Source: Euryodendron excelsum (taxonomy: Eukaryota; Streptophyta; Magnoliopsida; Ericales; Pentaphylacaceae). Taken from it: a DNA stretch of 64,000 bases. Where the stretch lies: NCBI GenBank assembly GCA_033060915.1, contig CM065388.1:32946501-33010500 (forward strand), written 5' to 3'. Numbering within the stretch: position 1 is the first letter of the stretch; each line of letters starts with the position of its first letter. Positions 10,885 through 21,358 of this stretch are shown here, in pieces. The translations under genes were made by a program, and so were the position numbers. Below the pieces are notes generated by a model, which was not told the DNA's origin, made no database searches, and saw only the letters and a program-made list of their open reading frames with translations.

Positions 10885-13826
10885 CTTTTAGGATGGCCGA
10901 TGCTATTTTGAGTTAACTACGGGTTTGGTATGACGGGTATCCTCTAGATGAGTAAGACATTTTTTAATGGTTCTTTGGTTGCGTGGCTTCTCTCCTATTG
11001 GCGCATCTTGTTTTCTGACAGTGGTTTCCTTCTGGCCACTTGACCCATCTTTCTTGGGGTATGTGAGCTTGCCCCTACTCCCCATGAGTATGGCTTCCTC
11101 CTAGCTATTTAGGATGGTTCAACTGACATTATGGGACTTACTTTTCCTAATGGCTACGTCGCGATTGTCTCTTCTCAGCTTGGGCTCCATTATGCGGCCT
11201 TTTCTTCTGATCTGCTACCCTAGTTTCCTAATGTCTCTGTGAAGTTCTTGTTTATCTAATTTTGAGTTAGCTACAGATAGGGGGTTGGCATACTTCTCAA
11301 GATTGGTCCCTTTCTCCATTGTAGCCCTAGCTTTGCTTCTCCTAAACATGTTGATGTTTCCGCCGGGGGTGGGGGGGGGGGGGATGACTTGGTTGACTAT
11401 CGGTTATGTGCACTGCTCTCCTATGGTTGTTGGAGAGACCTTCGTGAGCCTTACTAGACTCCAGCAAGGGGTCAATGCTCATTTTCGGGGATATGCTTCA
11501 TTATTCCCGCTTTGGGCGATCAGATACTTATTCGTTACTCCCCTTTTTCAGCATAGATGGTTTCTCGAATCATAAGTCATTTGATTGGGGAGGTCGAGGG
11601 TGAGCCATTGCCCCAGTCTCTATTTCTTATTGGCCATGGAAATTTGAGCTTTCTAAGGTGTGTGCCGATGCTGAAGATGTCGGAGGGGTGGCCTTAGCTC
11701 CTTTTTGCATTTTATCATGTTCCCTGTTTCTTATTTGAGAGAGAGAGAAAGACAGAGTTAATTTTTGTACCAAAACAGTTTATTTATACATATTATACTT
11801 TTTTATATTTTTTATAAATGCATATGGAATTAAATGTCTGACTTATTTTGCATGTCCTACTTTTATTTTTATATTATATATATATATATATATTCATGAA
11901 TGCACAAGTTTATACAGGAATGGAATTCAATGTATGTTATACTTTTTAGATGAATGTACATACAGGAATGAAATTGAATGCATGTCATGCTTTTTGATGA
12001 ATGCATAAATAGATACAAAATACACATAAATTTAAATAGATATATAGATTACACATGCTAGTGATGCATTAGTAATACATGTATATAAGCTATTTACAAA
12101 GAAGGTCCCAGGATTGCCTCAAGGCCCATACTCTCAGAATTCTATTTCCTTTCCAAGATTCTGCCCATTTAGTTTTGTCTCATTCTCATTGGGGTTTGAT
12201 AGCATTTGCACCATTCTCGAGAGATCTTGACCTTTCGGTTTGCTATTCTATGCCTACTTTCTATAGTGTTACTGTTTGCGGTTTTTCTTATCTCACTTGG
12301 TTTTCTCTCTCAGATCTCCAAAATGTCACCATGGCTCGAGCAACAACTCGCATGCCCTTTGTAGGGTGATAAACAGCTAAGCCCTCAATCCGAGAAGACT
12401 TCTTTTAGGACCGTAATGTAGGCTGGGTTTAGGGGTTGTAAGAAACGAAGGGATATTTAGGCTCAAAGATCTTCTTTTAGTAGGTTGTTTAAACCAAAAC
12501 CATCTGAGCACACTTTGGAGCATAAGATTGCCCCTACATTCCTCTCCAGTTCTCCTTTCTCATCCTACTTGTCTTGGTATTGTTCAAGCTTATTTGGACT
12601 AAGCAATTTTCTTCGATCAGAGAGGACTTTAATTTGGACTGTAACGTAGGCTAGGTTAAGGGGTTTATGAATGAAAAGGGTAGAAAGGCTCAAACATTAT
12701 CACTTACGGGGTTTTAAAAGACCAATGATTACCTTTGGCAACTTAACTTCCATTCACTGCTTTCCTCTTTCCTTCAAACTCTTGTTATTCTTCTAGATCG
12801 CTTTCTGCCTTCTAATTTAAGATCCTTTTTTTCATTAAGAAATTTTTTGCTAAGTCGACTTTTGGAGATGCCAACTTTTTTATTTATTTTTTAGGATGAT
12901 AGCATCTTCTTTTGAAGATCCCCACGAACACAATATTTTCTTTACTAGAGACGCCTTTGACGCCATAACTTCTTGAAGATCGCCATTTTCATTGTTGCTC
13001 ATTATATCTTCTTAGAAATCGCCCTTTTCATCATTGCTCATTATATCTTCTCGAAAATCACTCTTTTCATCATTACTCATTAGCTCCTACTTATGACTTT
13101 TGCCTTAACCCAATATAGGCCGTGATCATCTGGTTGGTTTTCTTGAGGAAAGTAACCGGCTCAAGTGGGCTTTACAAAGGGATTTGTTTGTGTATGGTAT
13201 AAGAAATGAGGGCCTTTCATCACTTCAAATTAAATTGCTTAGTCCATAAAGCCTTATACAAAATTTAGACAATGTTCATAAAAAAATGGTGTGTTTCTGC
13301 TGAGTCAACTACTCTGTGCTTGGCCCAGTGTGGGGGATGATTATAGGTTTGGGGTTATCTAAAAAGAGATCACTGACGGCTCTAGTGGGCTAAGCAAAGG
13401 ATAGTGTTTATTTGGGATAAATAGAACAATGGCTCCTCATCATTTTGAGTACTCGGCTGCCCATCACTTAGCCAGGATATCACGCAAGTGTCGCCTCTTC
13501 AATGAACTCCACACTATCTCCTTCCAATCTCTCACTCTCTTTTTGTCTCTCTAAGTTTTTAACCCCCCTTTGAATGGGTTGCCCATGCTATCCAATCCTT
13601 CAAGTCGAGTCATTACAAAATGAAAAAAAATCCCTAAAAGTAATATTCATCCATGGGAGTATGAGACAAAAGGGATAAACTACAAACTATCCATTTTCAT
13701 TTTAAAATATGATTACATGGCATGCAATTTTGTTTAAAGAAGATATGCGAGAAATAGAAAATGAAAAGAGAACAGAGGAATTTTGTTGAAACTTCCCTTT
13801 TCTTGTGGACCTTCTAATCAGAACCC
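10885..13826. other. Non-coding internal part of E1
   Basis: No gene recognised. Visible structures are a G13 run at 11371-11383, a GA-rich run near 11740-11755, an AT dinucleotide run at 11872-11894, two related segments about 226 bp apart (near 12396 and 12622, sharing the GTAGGCT and AGGCTCAAA words), another related pair near 13115 and 13335, and three 39-bp units at 12968-13084. The frames at 11285-11575 and 12079-12369 match nothing I know and have no counterpart in E2 or E3. Confidence 0.5.
12968..13084. repeat. Three 39-bp tandem units
   Basis: Each unit reads close to CTTCTTGAAGATCGCC then TTTTCATCATTGCTCATTAT. The units differ by a few substitutions. Confidence 0.8.
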
Positions 13827-15013
13827 CTAATAGGGTTTTAGGACTATGCCCATCTCCTTGGTATTCCATTCGCCAGACGCATCCTCAAACAGCATAGGGT
13901 AGATTGACAAATCTTCTGTGACACTTGGTGAACTGCCGAAGATGGTACTACTGCTGATTTCCTCTTCCACGATTGTATTGACAGTGTGATTGCGTTGCGG
14001 ACTGGTGGGGACAACGGGGATTGGTTTCACCTCCTTGATTTCGACAATCTTATCATCTATTAGATCTTGAATTCTATGTTTCAGAGATCCGCAATTTTCT
14101 ATGTCATGGCATAGTCCACCTAAGTGTTGAGTTGAAAGAGAATGGTAGAGGTTTAACCAGTGGTGTAGCCGGTATTAGGCGCAGGTATCCAGCTTTCAGC
14201 AAATTATTGTAAGCATTTGTTTGGGTGTCGGCCAATTGGGTAAAGGGTCGATTCCGCCCTCTTGCTCTTTTAGGTCTAGTATACGACAATGCATAAACCA
14301 ACTCAAAAGTAGGTACCCTAGGTGTTGTTGGTGCAGGTAGTTGTAAGGGCAGAGGGTCGAATGCCGTGGTAGTAATTCCTGCCAAGTTCGCTGCTTGGGA
14401 TTCGTTGAGACTTTGTATCTTCCGTTTTAGGGTATGGCAACTTTCGATGTTTATGACCTTTAGGTTCAAGCGCTTTATCAAGAATGGGCTTTGGAGGTAC
14501 CATGACTAGGCACCCAGATTCACAAAGTTGCCGATAAGCTGCATCTCCAGAGCATTCAGGTGGGGTGAAGCTTTGACTTTCTTTTTTTACCTTCTCTTGT
14601 AAAAGAGTATGCCCGACTTCAATTTGTGTTTGATCCCCATCTTGTGAGGGGTTGGTAGGAGTTTGAGGGTGGAGTACTGTGGCAACATGGAGTTGAGGTT
14701 GTGGCGGGGGAATGATCTTCTGGCGAGAGGTTAACCTTTCTTCTTTTTTCACATTGGTCATTTCTACGCGAGATAAAGGGATCATGGTCTCTAGTTTCAT
14801 CATCCTTTTTCTGAGTTCCACTTGTTCTTCGAATATTCGGGTCAACCCCTGCCTAAGTGGTCAATTGGGTGGCACTGAGGTTGCGGGCATTGTTGAAGTG
14901 GGCTCTTTGGATGCTATTGCCTGTATCAGCTTGAACATTTCATCTATTTTTATTTTCATCTCATTAATCTCCTTGAGAGTTATAGGGGAGGTCTCATCGA
15001 GGTTGGTTGCCAT
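13827..15013 (-). pseudogene. Broken gag-like gene of E1
   Basis: ATG at 15013 gives MATNLDETSP; IKVNIAPKKEQHP just before it is also coding-like and conserved in E2. A Met/Lys-rich helical segment follows (NEMKIKIDEMFKLIQAI), matching E2. A stop near 14861 and a frame change near 14320-14480 break the gene. The gag core (PDFQKYDG region) of E2 is absent. In its place is a Cys-containing stretch (CSGDAAYRQLCESGC) and two copies of a knuckle-like motif, INIESCHTLKRKIQSL and HDIENCGSLKHRIQDL. The FTQLADTQTNAYNNLLKAG segment matches E2. It ends MGIVLKPY, as in E2. Gag would form the particle; this variant may have relied on another element for assembly. Confidence 0.65.
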
Positions 15014-15448
15014 TAGCAGAGTTCTTTGTAGGTTAGTGATGGGGCTTCTAGGTGGATGCTGCTCTTTCTTGGGAGCAATGTTGACTTTTATGATAAGATT
15101 TCTGTAAAATAGAGAAAGGAAGAAACAGAAAGATAAAAACACAAATCGCAAGTCAGTTTATGGTTTTTAGAGAGCTTTATGCAATGCATGTCATAGGGTG
15201 TCCCTATTTAAGAGGGAAACTAAACATGGTGCATTGGCTCACTTATTGGAGGTTGGGGATTTGTCTCTGTATGCAGATACCTTACCGTCAGATGGGAAAC
15301 TTCATCTATTCACATATTTATCCATCCATTTGCTCGAGAAAAATGAAGAAATACATTTTAACTTTGGGATTACAATATAAAATAATTGAAATACATTTTA
15401 ACAGGGGGAGAAGGAACATTTTCCCTTGGGATCACACCTATCTAGTAT
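15014..15448 (-). other. 3' part of the E1 leader
   Basis: The minus strand matches the E2 leaders just before gag, including a T-rich tract ending CTATTTTACAG near 15107, a strong splice-acceptor shape. E2 cuts the leader at 15449; the five bases before it are AGTAT. Confidence 0.7.
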
Positions 15449-15644
15449 TGTAAGCACCCCATTTTTGACCGCTCGGCAGTTTCCACTCCGTCCAGACTTG
15501 TGTTGAAGTCATTGGGAGTATATTTTAATCCAAATTAATTTTCAAAGTCTAATCCCATCAATTCATAGCTTTACGGGCCCCATCGGGCCCAAATAGAGGC
15601 AAAATGACCAAAATGCCCTTGGGGGCATCATTTGTTCTAATTCC

Positions 15645-15940
15645 AAAAGGCACGTCTTTCTGAAGATGGTAAGTCACCTTTCCATTTCCAAATCAGGCGC
15701 ATCTTTTCGAAGACGGTAAGTCTCCTTTCCAATTCCAAATCAGGCCCATCTTTCTGAAGACGGTAAGTCCCCTTTCCAATTCCAAATTAGGCACGTCTTT
15801 TTGAAGACGGTAAGTCCCATTTCCAATTCTAAATCAGGCGCATCTTTCCGAAGACGGTAAGTCCCCTTTCCAATTCCAGATCAGGCTCGTCTTTCCTAAG
15901 ACGGTTAGTCCCCTTTCCAATTCCAATCCCTCTCTAGAGA
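15645..15940. repeat. 47-bp tandem repeats, six units
   Basis: The unit holds GTCTTTCCGAAGACGGTAAG then CCCCTTTCCAATTCCAAATC. The GTCTT/AAGAC arms can pair. Copy number differs among LTRs: about four in S0, three in E1, six here, three at 33908-34045 and seven at 52645-52965. Confidence 0.85.
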
Positions 15941-16567
15941 CAGTTTATTCCTCGAGATGGTCTGGCGCATTTTTCGGAGAAAATCTCTTCGAAACGGCAA
16001 GTCCCTTTAAACCAGTCGACCGGGACGAGACCCCAAGTCCTCTAGATGGTAAAACGGTCCACCTTTGGTACCTGCTAGCCCGCCAATGCAGAAATGTCCA
16101 TTTAGGCACGCCTTTCGAGAAAGTCGATTCTCAGGCGCTAAGTCCCTTTAGCAGCTTCCCGAGATCAGGCAGTCACGGGAATGATCGCGAACCGTCAGAG
16201 TAGCGGAAATACTCGCAAACATCGCAACCGTCAGAGTAGCAAAAATACTCGCAAATAGGACGATATAGGGAATTGCCAACAAACCTCTGTATCATGCGAC
16301 TACCATCAGAGTGGCGGAAACACTCAAAACGCAGGTCAAAACTAGTGCCTACTAGCCCACTTTGGTGAAAAATGACCAAACAGCCCCTAGGGCCATTTTC
16401 TAGCATGTTTCTCGAGAACACATCTGGATCCTCAGAACGGTAGGTCCAGCCTTCCAAGATTGTCTTAAAGGCAATCTGGCATAATTAGGTACCTTTTAGT
16501 CAGTTTCGGGCCAATTCTGAGACTTTCCAGTCAAGATGATTATTTTGCTCCTAGGCATTCGAATGCC

Positions 16568-16920
16568 CTGGGAACCACACCGGCTCTGGGTATCAAACCG
16601 GTAACCTCCCAATAATACTTCTTATAGTATTTCCAAACTTCCTTTACCTTTCCGAATTATTCTGAGTCAGTTCCGGCAAACCCGGTAAAAAATGACCGTT
16701 TTGCCCCTAGTGGGGCCAGTCGCCATTTCTAGCCGCACCAGCTCTGGGTATCAAACTGGTAACCCCCTGAGATTGCTTTTTATAGTATTCTTAACTTTCT
16801 GTTATCGTTTCGGATCCTTCCGAGTCAGTTCCGGTAAACCCAGGGTAAAATGACCGTTTTACCCCTCGTGAGCTGGTCGCCTTTTCCGACCACACCAGCT
16901 CTAGGAATCAAGCCGGCAAG
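16568..16920. repeat. About 150-bp tandem repeats of the LTR
   Basis: Two to three units, each with ACACCGGCTCTGGGTATC, AAACCGGTAACC, a TATA-like word (CTTTTTATAG or a variant) and AAAATGACCGTTTTGCCCC. The same block occurs in every LTR here. Confidence 0.75.
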
Positions 16921-19797
16921 CCTTTGGGAACATTTTGAATAATGTTTCCAAATCTTGAGTCTTTTTTTGGGACATTCCGAGTCCGTCCCAGCAGCTTTCC
17001 GACCCAGTTAACCATTTTGCCCCTAGCGGCTCGGTCAATCCTTTTGACTCATCATATCCTCATCTTTCAAGTCAAATACCTTCGATACACTATTCCAAGT
17101 GTTCCTGCCCTGTTTCGGCTCTCCGAGTCATTCCCGGCCTCTTCAAATTATTTCCGGACTTTCCAGAGTCACTTCTAGTGAAACCAGGCTAAAAATTGCA
17201 TGGTAGTCACTAGTACAGGTGCCCATATCTTCCCAAGATACATTACTTGCCGACTTCTTATTTAAATTTTCGCACTTCCCCCTCTCTCTTCTCTCTCCTA
17301 ACCCACTTAGGTTTTCTCTATTTTAATCCCCCATCTCTTCCCCCCCCCCCTTTCTTTGCATGCTTGAAACAAGGGGACTCCCGGTCTATGTGTAGGATTA
17401 GACTATTGGAGGGTCACCGTGTCAGGGCTTTCTTTTAGTCTAACCTAAGACCACGTGGGTTCGGCCCCCTTGATTATGTGGTGAGGCCTTAACCTTGTAT
17501 GTTCACGACCCCAAATTTGCATTGTGCATATCATGATTCTTGCATTCTTCCAAAAGTCATTTTCAAAGTCGTTTTCAAAATTATTTTCAAAATTGCATCA
17601 AAATCTCATTTTTCAAAATCTTGTTTTCAAAATCACAATCCTAGGGTGATTCTAGCCTTTCCATGGCTAGGGTTGCTTTAGGAAAGTGTTACATTTAAAG
17701 TGACCAATATGGTCCATATTTTCAACTCTTTGGTGTTTTCAAAACCACTTGCTTAAAGTGGTTCTAGCTTTCTTATGGTTAGAATTGCTTTAGGAAAGTG
17801 AGATATTTTATACCTTCCAAAAAACTCTCTTTTCAAAAGTCGCTCTTCCTAAAACCCTCCTTTTTCAACATGCTTTCTAAAATCTCTTCTTTTCAAAATT
17901 GTTTTCTAAAAGCTCCTCTAGAAATCTATTTTCTAAAAATTCCCCTCTTAAATTCCTTTCCAAAATACTCTCCTCAAAATCCACCTTCTAAAAACGCTTC
18001 GCAAATTTCTTTTCTAAAAACTCTCTTCAACAATTTTTTTTCAAAATTTTTTTTTTCTAAAAACTCTCTTCCCAAAATCTTCCTTCTAGAAACTCTTCTC
18101 TAGGATTCTCTTCTAAAAATCCTCGTTTCCAAAAACACACTTTCCACAAATCCCTTCCTTTAGAGTCCAAGTCAAGCCCTAGAGCCATGATTAGGAGACC
18201 CTAATTTTCTTTCCAAAAACATGATTTTTAAACTTGCCTTAAAACCTTGGTTTTCAAAACCTCTTGTTTTCTACATCAAAACTATACATATTTCCAAAAC
18301 TTATTTTCTACGTCAAAACTATACACTTCCAAATCTAGTGTTTCTAAAACTTCCTTTTCTAAATCCTTGTCAAATCAAATCTTCCCTCTAGACATCCAAA
18401 TCCAATCTTCCCGTTTAGGAAACTAGATCATATCCTCCGTTTTTGAAAACAAAATCAAATCTTCCCTTTTAAAAACAAAATCCAATCCCTTGTTTTAGGA
18501 AATAAGAATCTTAACCCTTCCTAATTTAAATCTTTCCTAATCTTCTACTTTCCTAAATCTAAAGTTTCCAAAACTTGAACATAAAAATCTTTCCTAAATT
18601 TTAAAACTCAACTTCCACATCTTTCCTAATTCAACCCTTTCCTAATTCTATCTCTTTCCAAATCTTAACTTTTCAAATCTAAGTTTTCAAATATTTCTTA
18701 AACTCAAACCTTTCCTAATCTCAAGATTTTCTAAAACTCAAACTCTAAGACTTTTTCAATCTTAAACTTTCTAAATCTCAAATCTTTTCAAATTCAAAGT
18801 TTTCTAAATTCAAAACTTTCTAAACCCAAATCTTTCTAAAATTCAAATCTTTCTAAATCTAAAACTTTCTAAATTCAACACTTTCTTATTTTCAAAACCT
18901 TTCCTATTTCAAAATCATTTTTAAAATGAAACTTTCTTAATTCAAAGCTTTCCTAAGTTGACATTGTCTTAATTCGAAACTTTTATAAGTTGAAACTTTC
19001 CTAAACCAAAACATTCCTAAAATGAAACATTCCTAAAATGACACTTTCATAATTTGAACCATTCATAATTCGAAGATTTCCTAAATCCAATCTTTTCAAA
19101 TCTTCCAAGTCCAACATTCGAGTCAAATCTTTTCTAAAATCTTTTCAAGTCCAATCCTTCTTTTTTTCAAGTTTCTGAGTCTAGGTTTCCTAAAGCCAAG
19201 TCTTTCAAAACCAATCTTTTCAAATCTTCCAATCAAAGTCCAAATTTCCTACTTTTCCAATTCCAATTCAAATTCTGACTCCAATTCTCTTCCAAATCAA
19301 CTCTTCTATCTTCTATCGGACCCTTGTCCGAACTACGACTGACCTAATTCCTCTAAAAGGATATGTAGGCAACCCTCATAGGTGCGGTCTCCACATTTTT
19401 CAAATTTCAAATTCCACAACATTTTTCAAGTTTCTATTTCCACAAAATCTTTCTAAATCTCCATTCTATTTTCAAATTTCCAACTTCAAACTTCTATTTC
19501 CAAATCTCTATTTTCAATTTCCAATACCTTCTTTTCCAAATTCAAACTTCTATCTCTTTCTTTTCAAATCAAATCAAATTCTTCTTTTCAAATCTATTTC
19601 CAAATCAAGTCTCGTTTTCTTGCATTTGCATATCATGCATCATGTTAATTTTTTTCTAAAAGCCCTTTATTCAAATCTATTTTCAATTTAAACCTAGTCG
19701 CACTCATTCTTCTAGGAGGGTGAGTTTTAAGGAGAGAGTGCAACACTTTTCCCACTTGTGTGTATTCCTCGAGTGTGAAAAATCTGAGCGCGATAGC

Positions 19798-19816
19798 TGG
19801 CAACTCCGCTGGGGAC
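19798..19816 (+). other. Primer-binding site of internal A
   Basis: TGGCAACTCCGCTGGGGAC, two bases after the LTR. The sister site at 38824-38842 is TGGTGACTCCACTGGGGAC, so the ancestor was probably TGGCGACTCCGCTGGGGAC. This is the PBS type I know from Tat/Ogre elements, usually attributed to tRNA-Arg; the tRNA was not checked. Confidence 0.85.
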
Positions 19817-21358
19817 ACTTAGAGGGTTAGGCCATAGTCATGTCTCTTTACCCTTCACCCATGTAGAGTCTTCAATTAACTTGGTTCAATCGTATTCACT
19901 TTAAATTTTCAAAACCAAATTTTCAAAATTGTTTTCAAACAAAAACATGTATTTATTCATATTATCTTGTATTAAGTTTGTCATCCACATACTAACTCTT
20001 GCATCTTTTGTTTCGTAGGTGCGCTTTTCGCTTAATTTTTTTAACTACTATGCATGAATGTGATGAACAGAATGAATGAGAGTTGTTGGGCTCTTTCCTC
20101 CACTTTAAAAAATCACACACACACTGCATGTGCACCTGCATTCTAGATACTTGCATTTTACCCTGATATGTCCTTTCTAGTTAGAAAGGGGGAACAGTAT
20201 ATTGGTTGTGGGCAAGATGTTGTGTCAGTTTCTTCGCCTATGGCCTCCTGATGGTTCCCTTGCTCGGATCACCAACTGATTATGGCACCACCTCGGGGAG
20301 TGGGCCTAGGTTTGAAGATTTGGGGACTAAGCCTTTTTAGGACGCATTAGTCAACCCTCAACCTCATGCTCATATAGACACCATGCATAGCCGAACCACT
20401 GCTGGATTTAAGACACGAGCACCGTTTTCAAAACCATGGAGGAAAGGCTGACTGCTCTTATTTTCATTTATACCTGTCTACTCTTGTTATTACAATGACT
20501 GTATTTATACTGTTATAATCCATGTGTAACTGCTCATGCATACACGTTTACCTCGCTATTGCATTCTCTTTCTTTATACTCTTTGCATATCCATGTTCAT
20601 GCATTCAATATTCCCATGTCAAGATAAGAGTTCCAAGTAACTCAAGTGACTGCATTCTCATGCATATGATCAACCCATTGAGAGTGACACCAAGGTCACT
20701 CTCCCTTGCATTAACCCAACCTAAATCCTAAGGGTTCCCACGTAACCCCAAGGACTCATGGCATGCACCTCAATTCATTTCATAAGAGGGGCCGTAATCC
20801 CTCTATGCTCACGGAGATAGGATTGCTATAAAGATAAGGGGCAATCGATCAACAAGGTCTCACAGTGACCTCCTTGACATCAAATCCAACGAAGGCGAAT
20901 CCAAAGACTCAAGAGTAGTTTAGATTTTTCCTTTGTAAAACTAGATAGGTGGAAGTCCCAAAGAAAAATGTTCCCCCTTCCCCTTGTTGAAATGTATTTC
21001 AATTCCTTTATATCTTAAACCATTAAATTCAATGTACTTCTTTACTTTTGAGAATGAATGCATGGATAGATGAAGGTTCCTACTTGATGGTAAGGTATCT
21101 GCAAACAGGGGCAAATCCCTTATCTCCAAAAGTGGGCCAATACATCATGATTAGTTTCCCTCCTAACAGAGGGGCATCCTAGGACATGTGTTGCATAAAG
21201 CTCTTTAAAAACTATGAATTGACTTGCAATTTGTGTTTCTATCTTTTTGTCTTTTCCTTTTACTTACAGAGGTCACCCTGCACTGAGTTAACATTGCTCC
21301 TAAGAAAGGGCAACATCCAACTAGGGATCCTATTATCACCCAGCAAAGAGCATCACTG
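19817..21358 (+). other. Leader of internal A
   Basis: About 1.5 kb with no convincing gene. It has a TTTGTTTCGTAG/GTGCGC acceptor-donor-like site near 20018, a hairpin at 20680-20703 and a long T/C-rich tract ending in TTACTTACAG at 21270. VNIAPKKG-type coding sequence begins soon after. Confidence 0.65.
20680..20703 (+). other. Conserved leader hairpin, internal A
   Basis: GAGAGTGAC and GTCACTCTC form a perfect 9-bp stem over the loop ACCAAG. Confidence 0.6.

Larger units (their letters stand above)
4307..15448 (-). mobile_element. E1: minus-strand non-autonomous LTR retrotransposon, 3' part
   Basis: Reading right to left the order is leader, gag, non-coding part, antisense gene remnant, polypurine tract and 3' LTR. 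The LTR end TGTTGCACC abuts E0 at 4307; the five bases before it are ACCTT, the expected left target duplication. The right end is not here, because E2 was inserted in the E1 leader at 15449. No protease, reverse transcriptase or integrase motif was seen in 9.2-15.4 kb. Its gag differs strongly from that of E2, so E1 is a separate subfamily. Confidence 0.8.
15449..19795 (+). mobile_element. First (5') LTR of E2, lacking its promoter
   Basis: TGTAAGCACC to GCGCGATA (ACA decayed to ATA), 4347 bp. Against the LTR at 33709 it lacks two segments. About 490 bp near 17256 contained the palindromes, TATA box, telo-box motifs and start region. About 390 bp near 19652 lay in the LTR's last part. Both joints fall in short shared words (CTT; TTT). 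This copy can hardly drive transcription. It holds six 47-bp units and the 150-bp repeats. Confidence 0.9.

Noticed and set aside
17798..18103. Frame of Phe/Ser/Lys-rich protein, repeated at 36411 and 55297
   Set aside because: It lies in the G-poor LTR block where stops are few; it is of low complexity and of different length in each copy.
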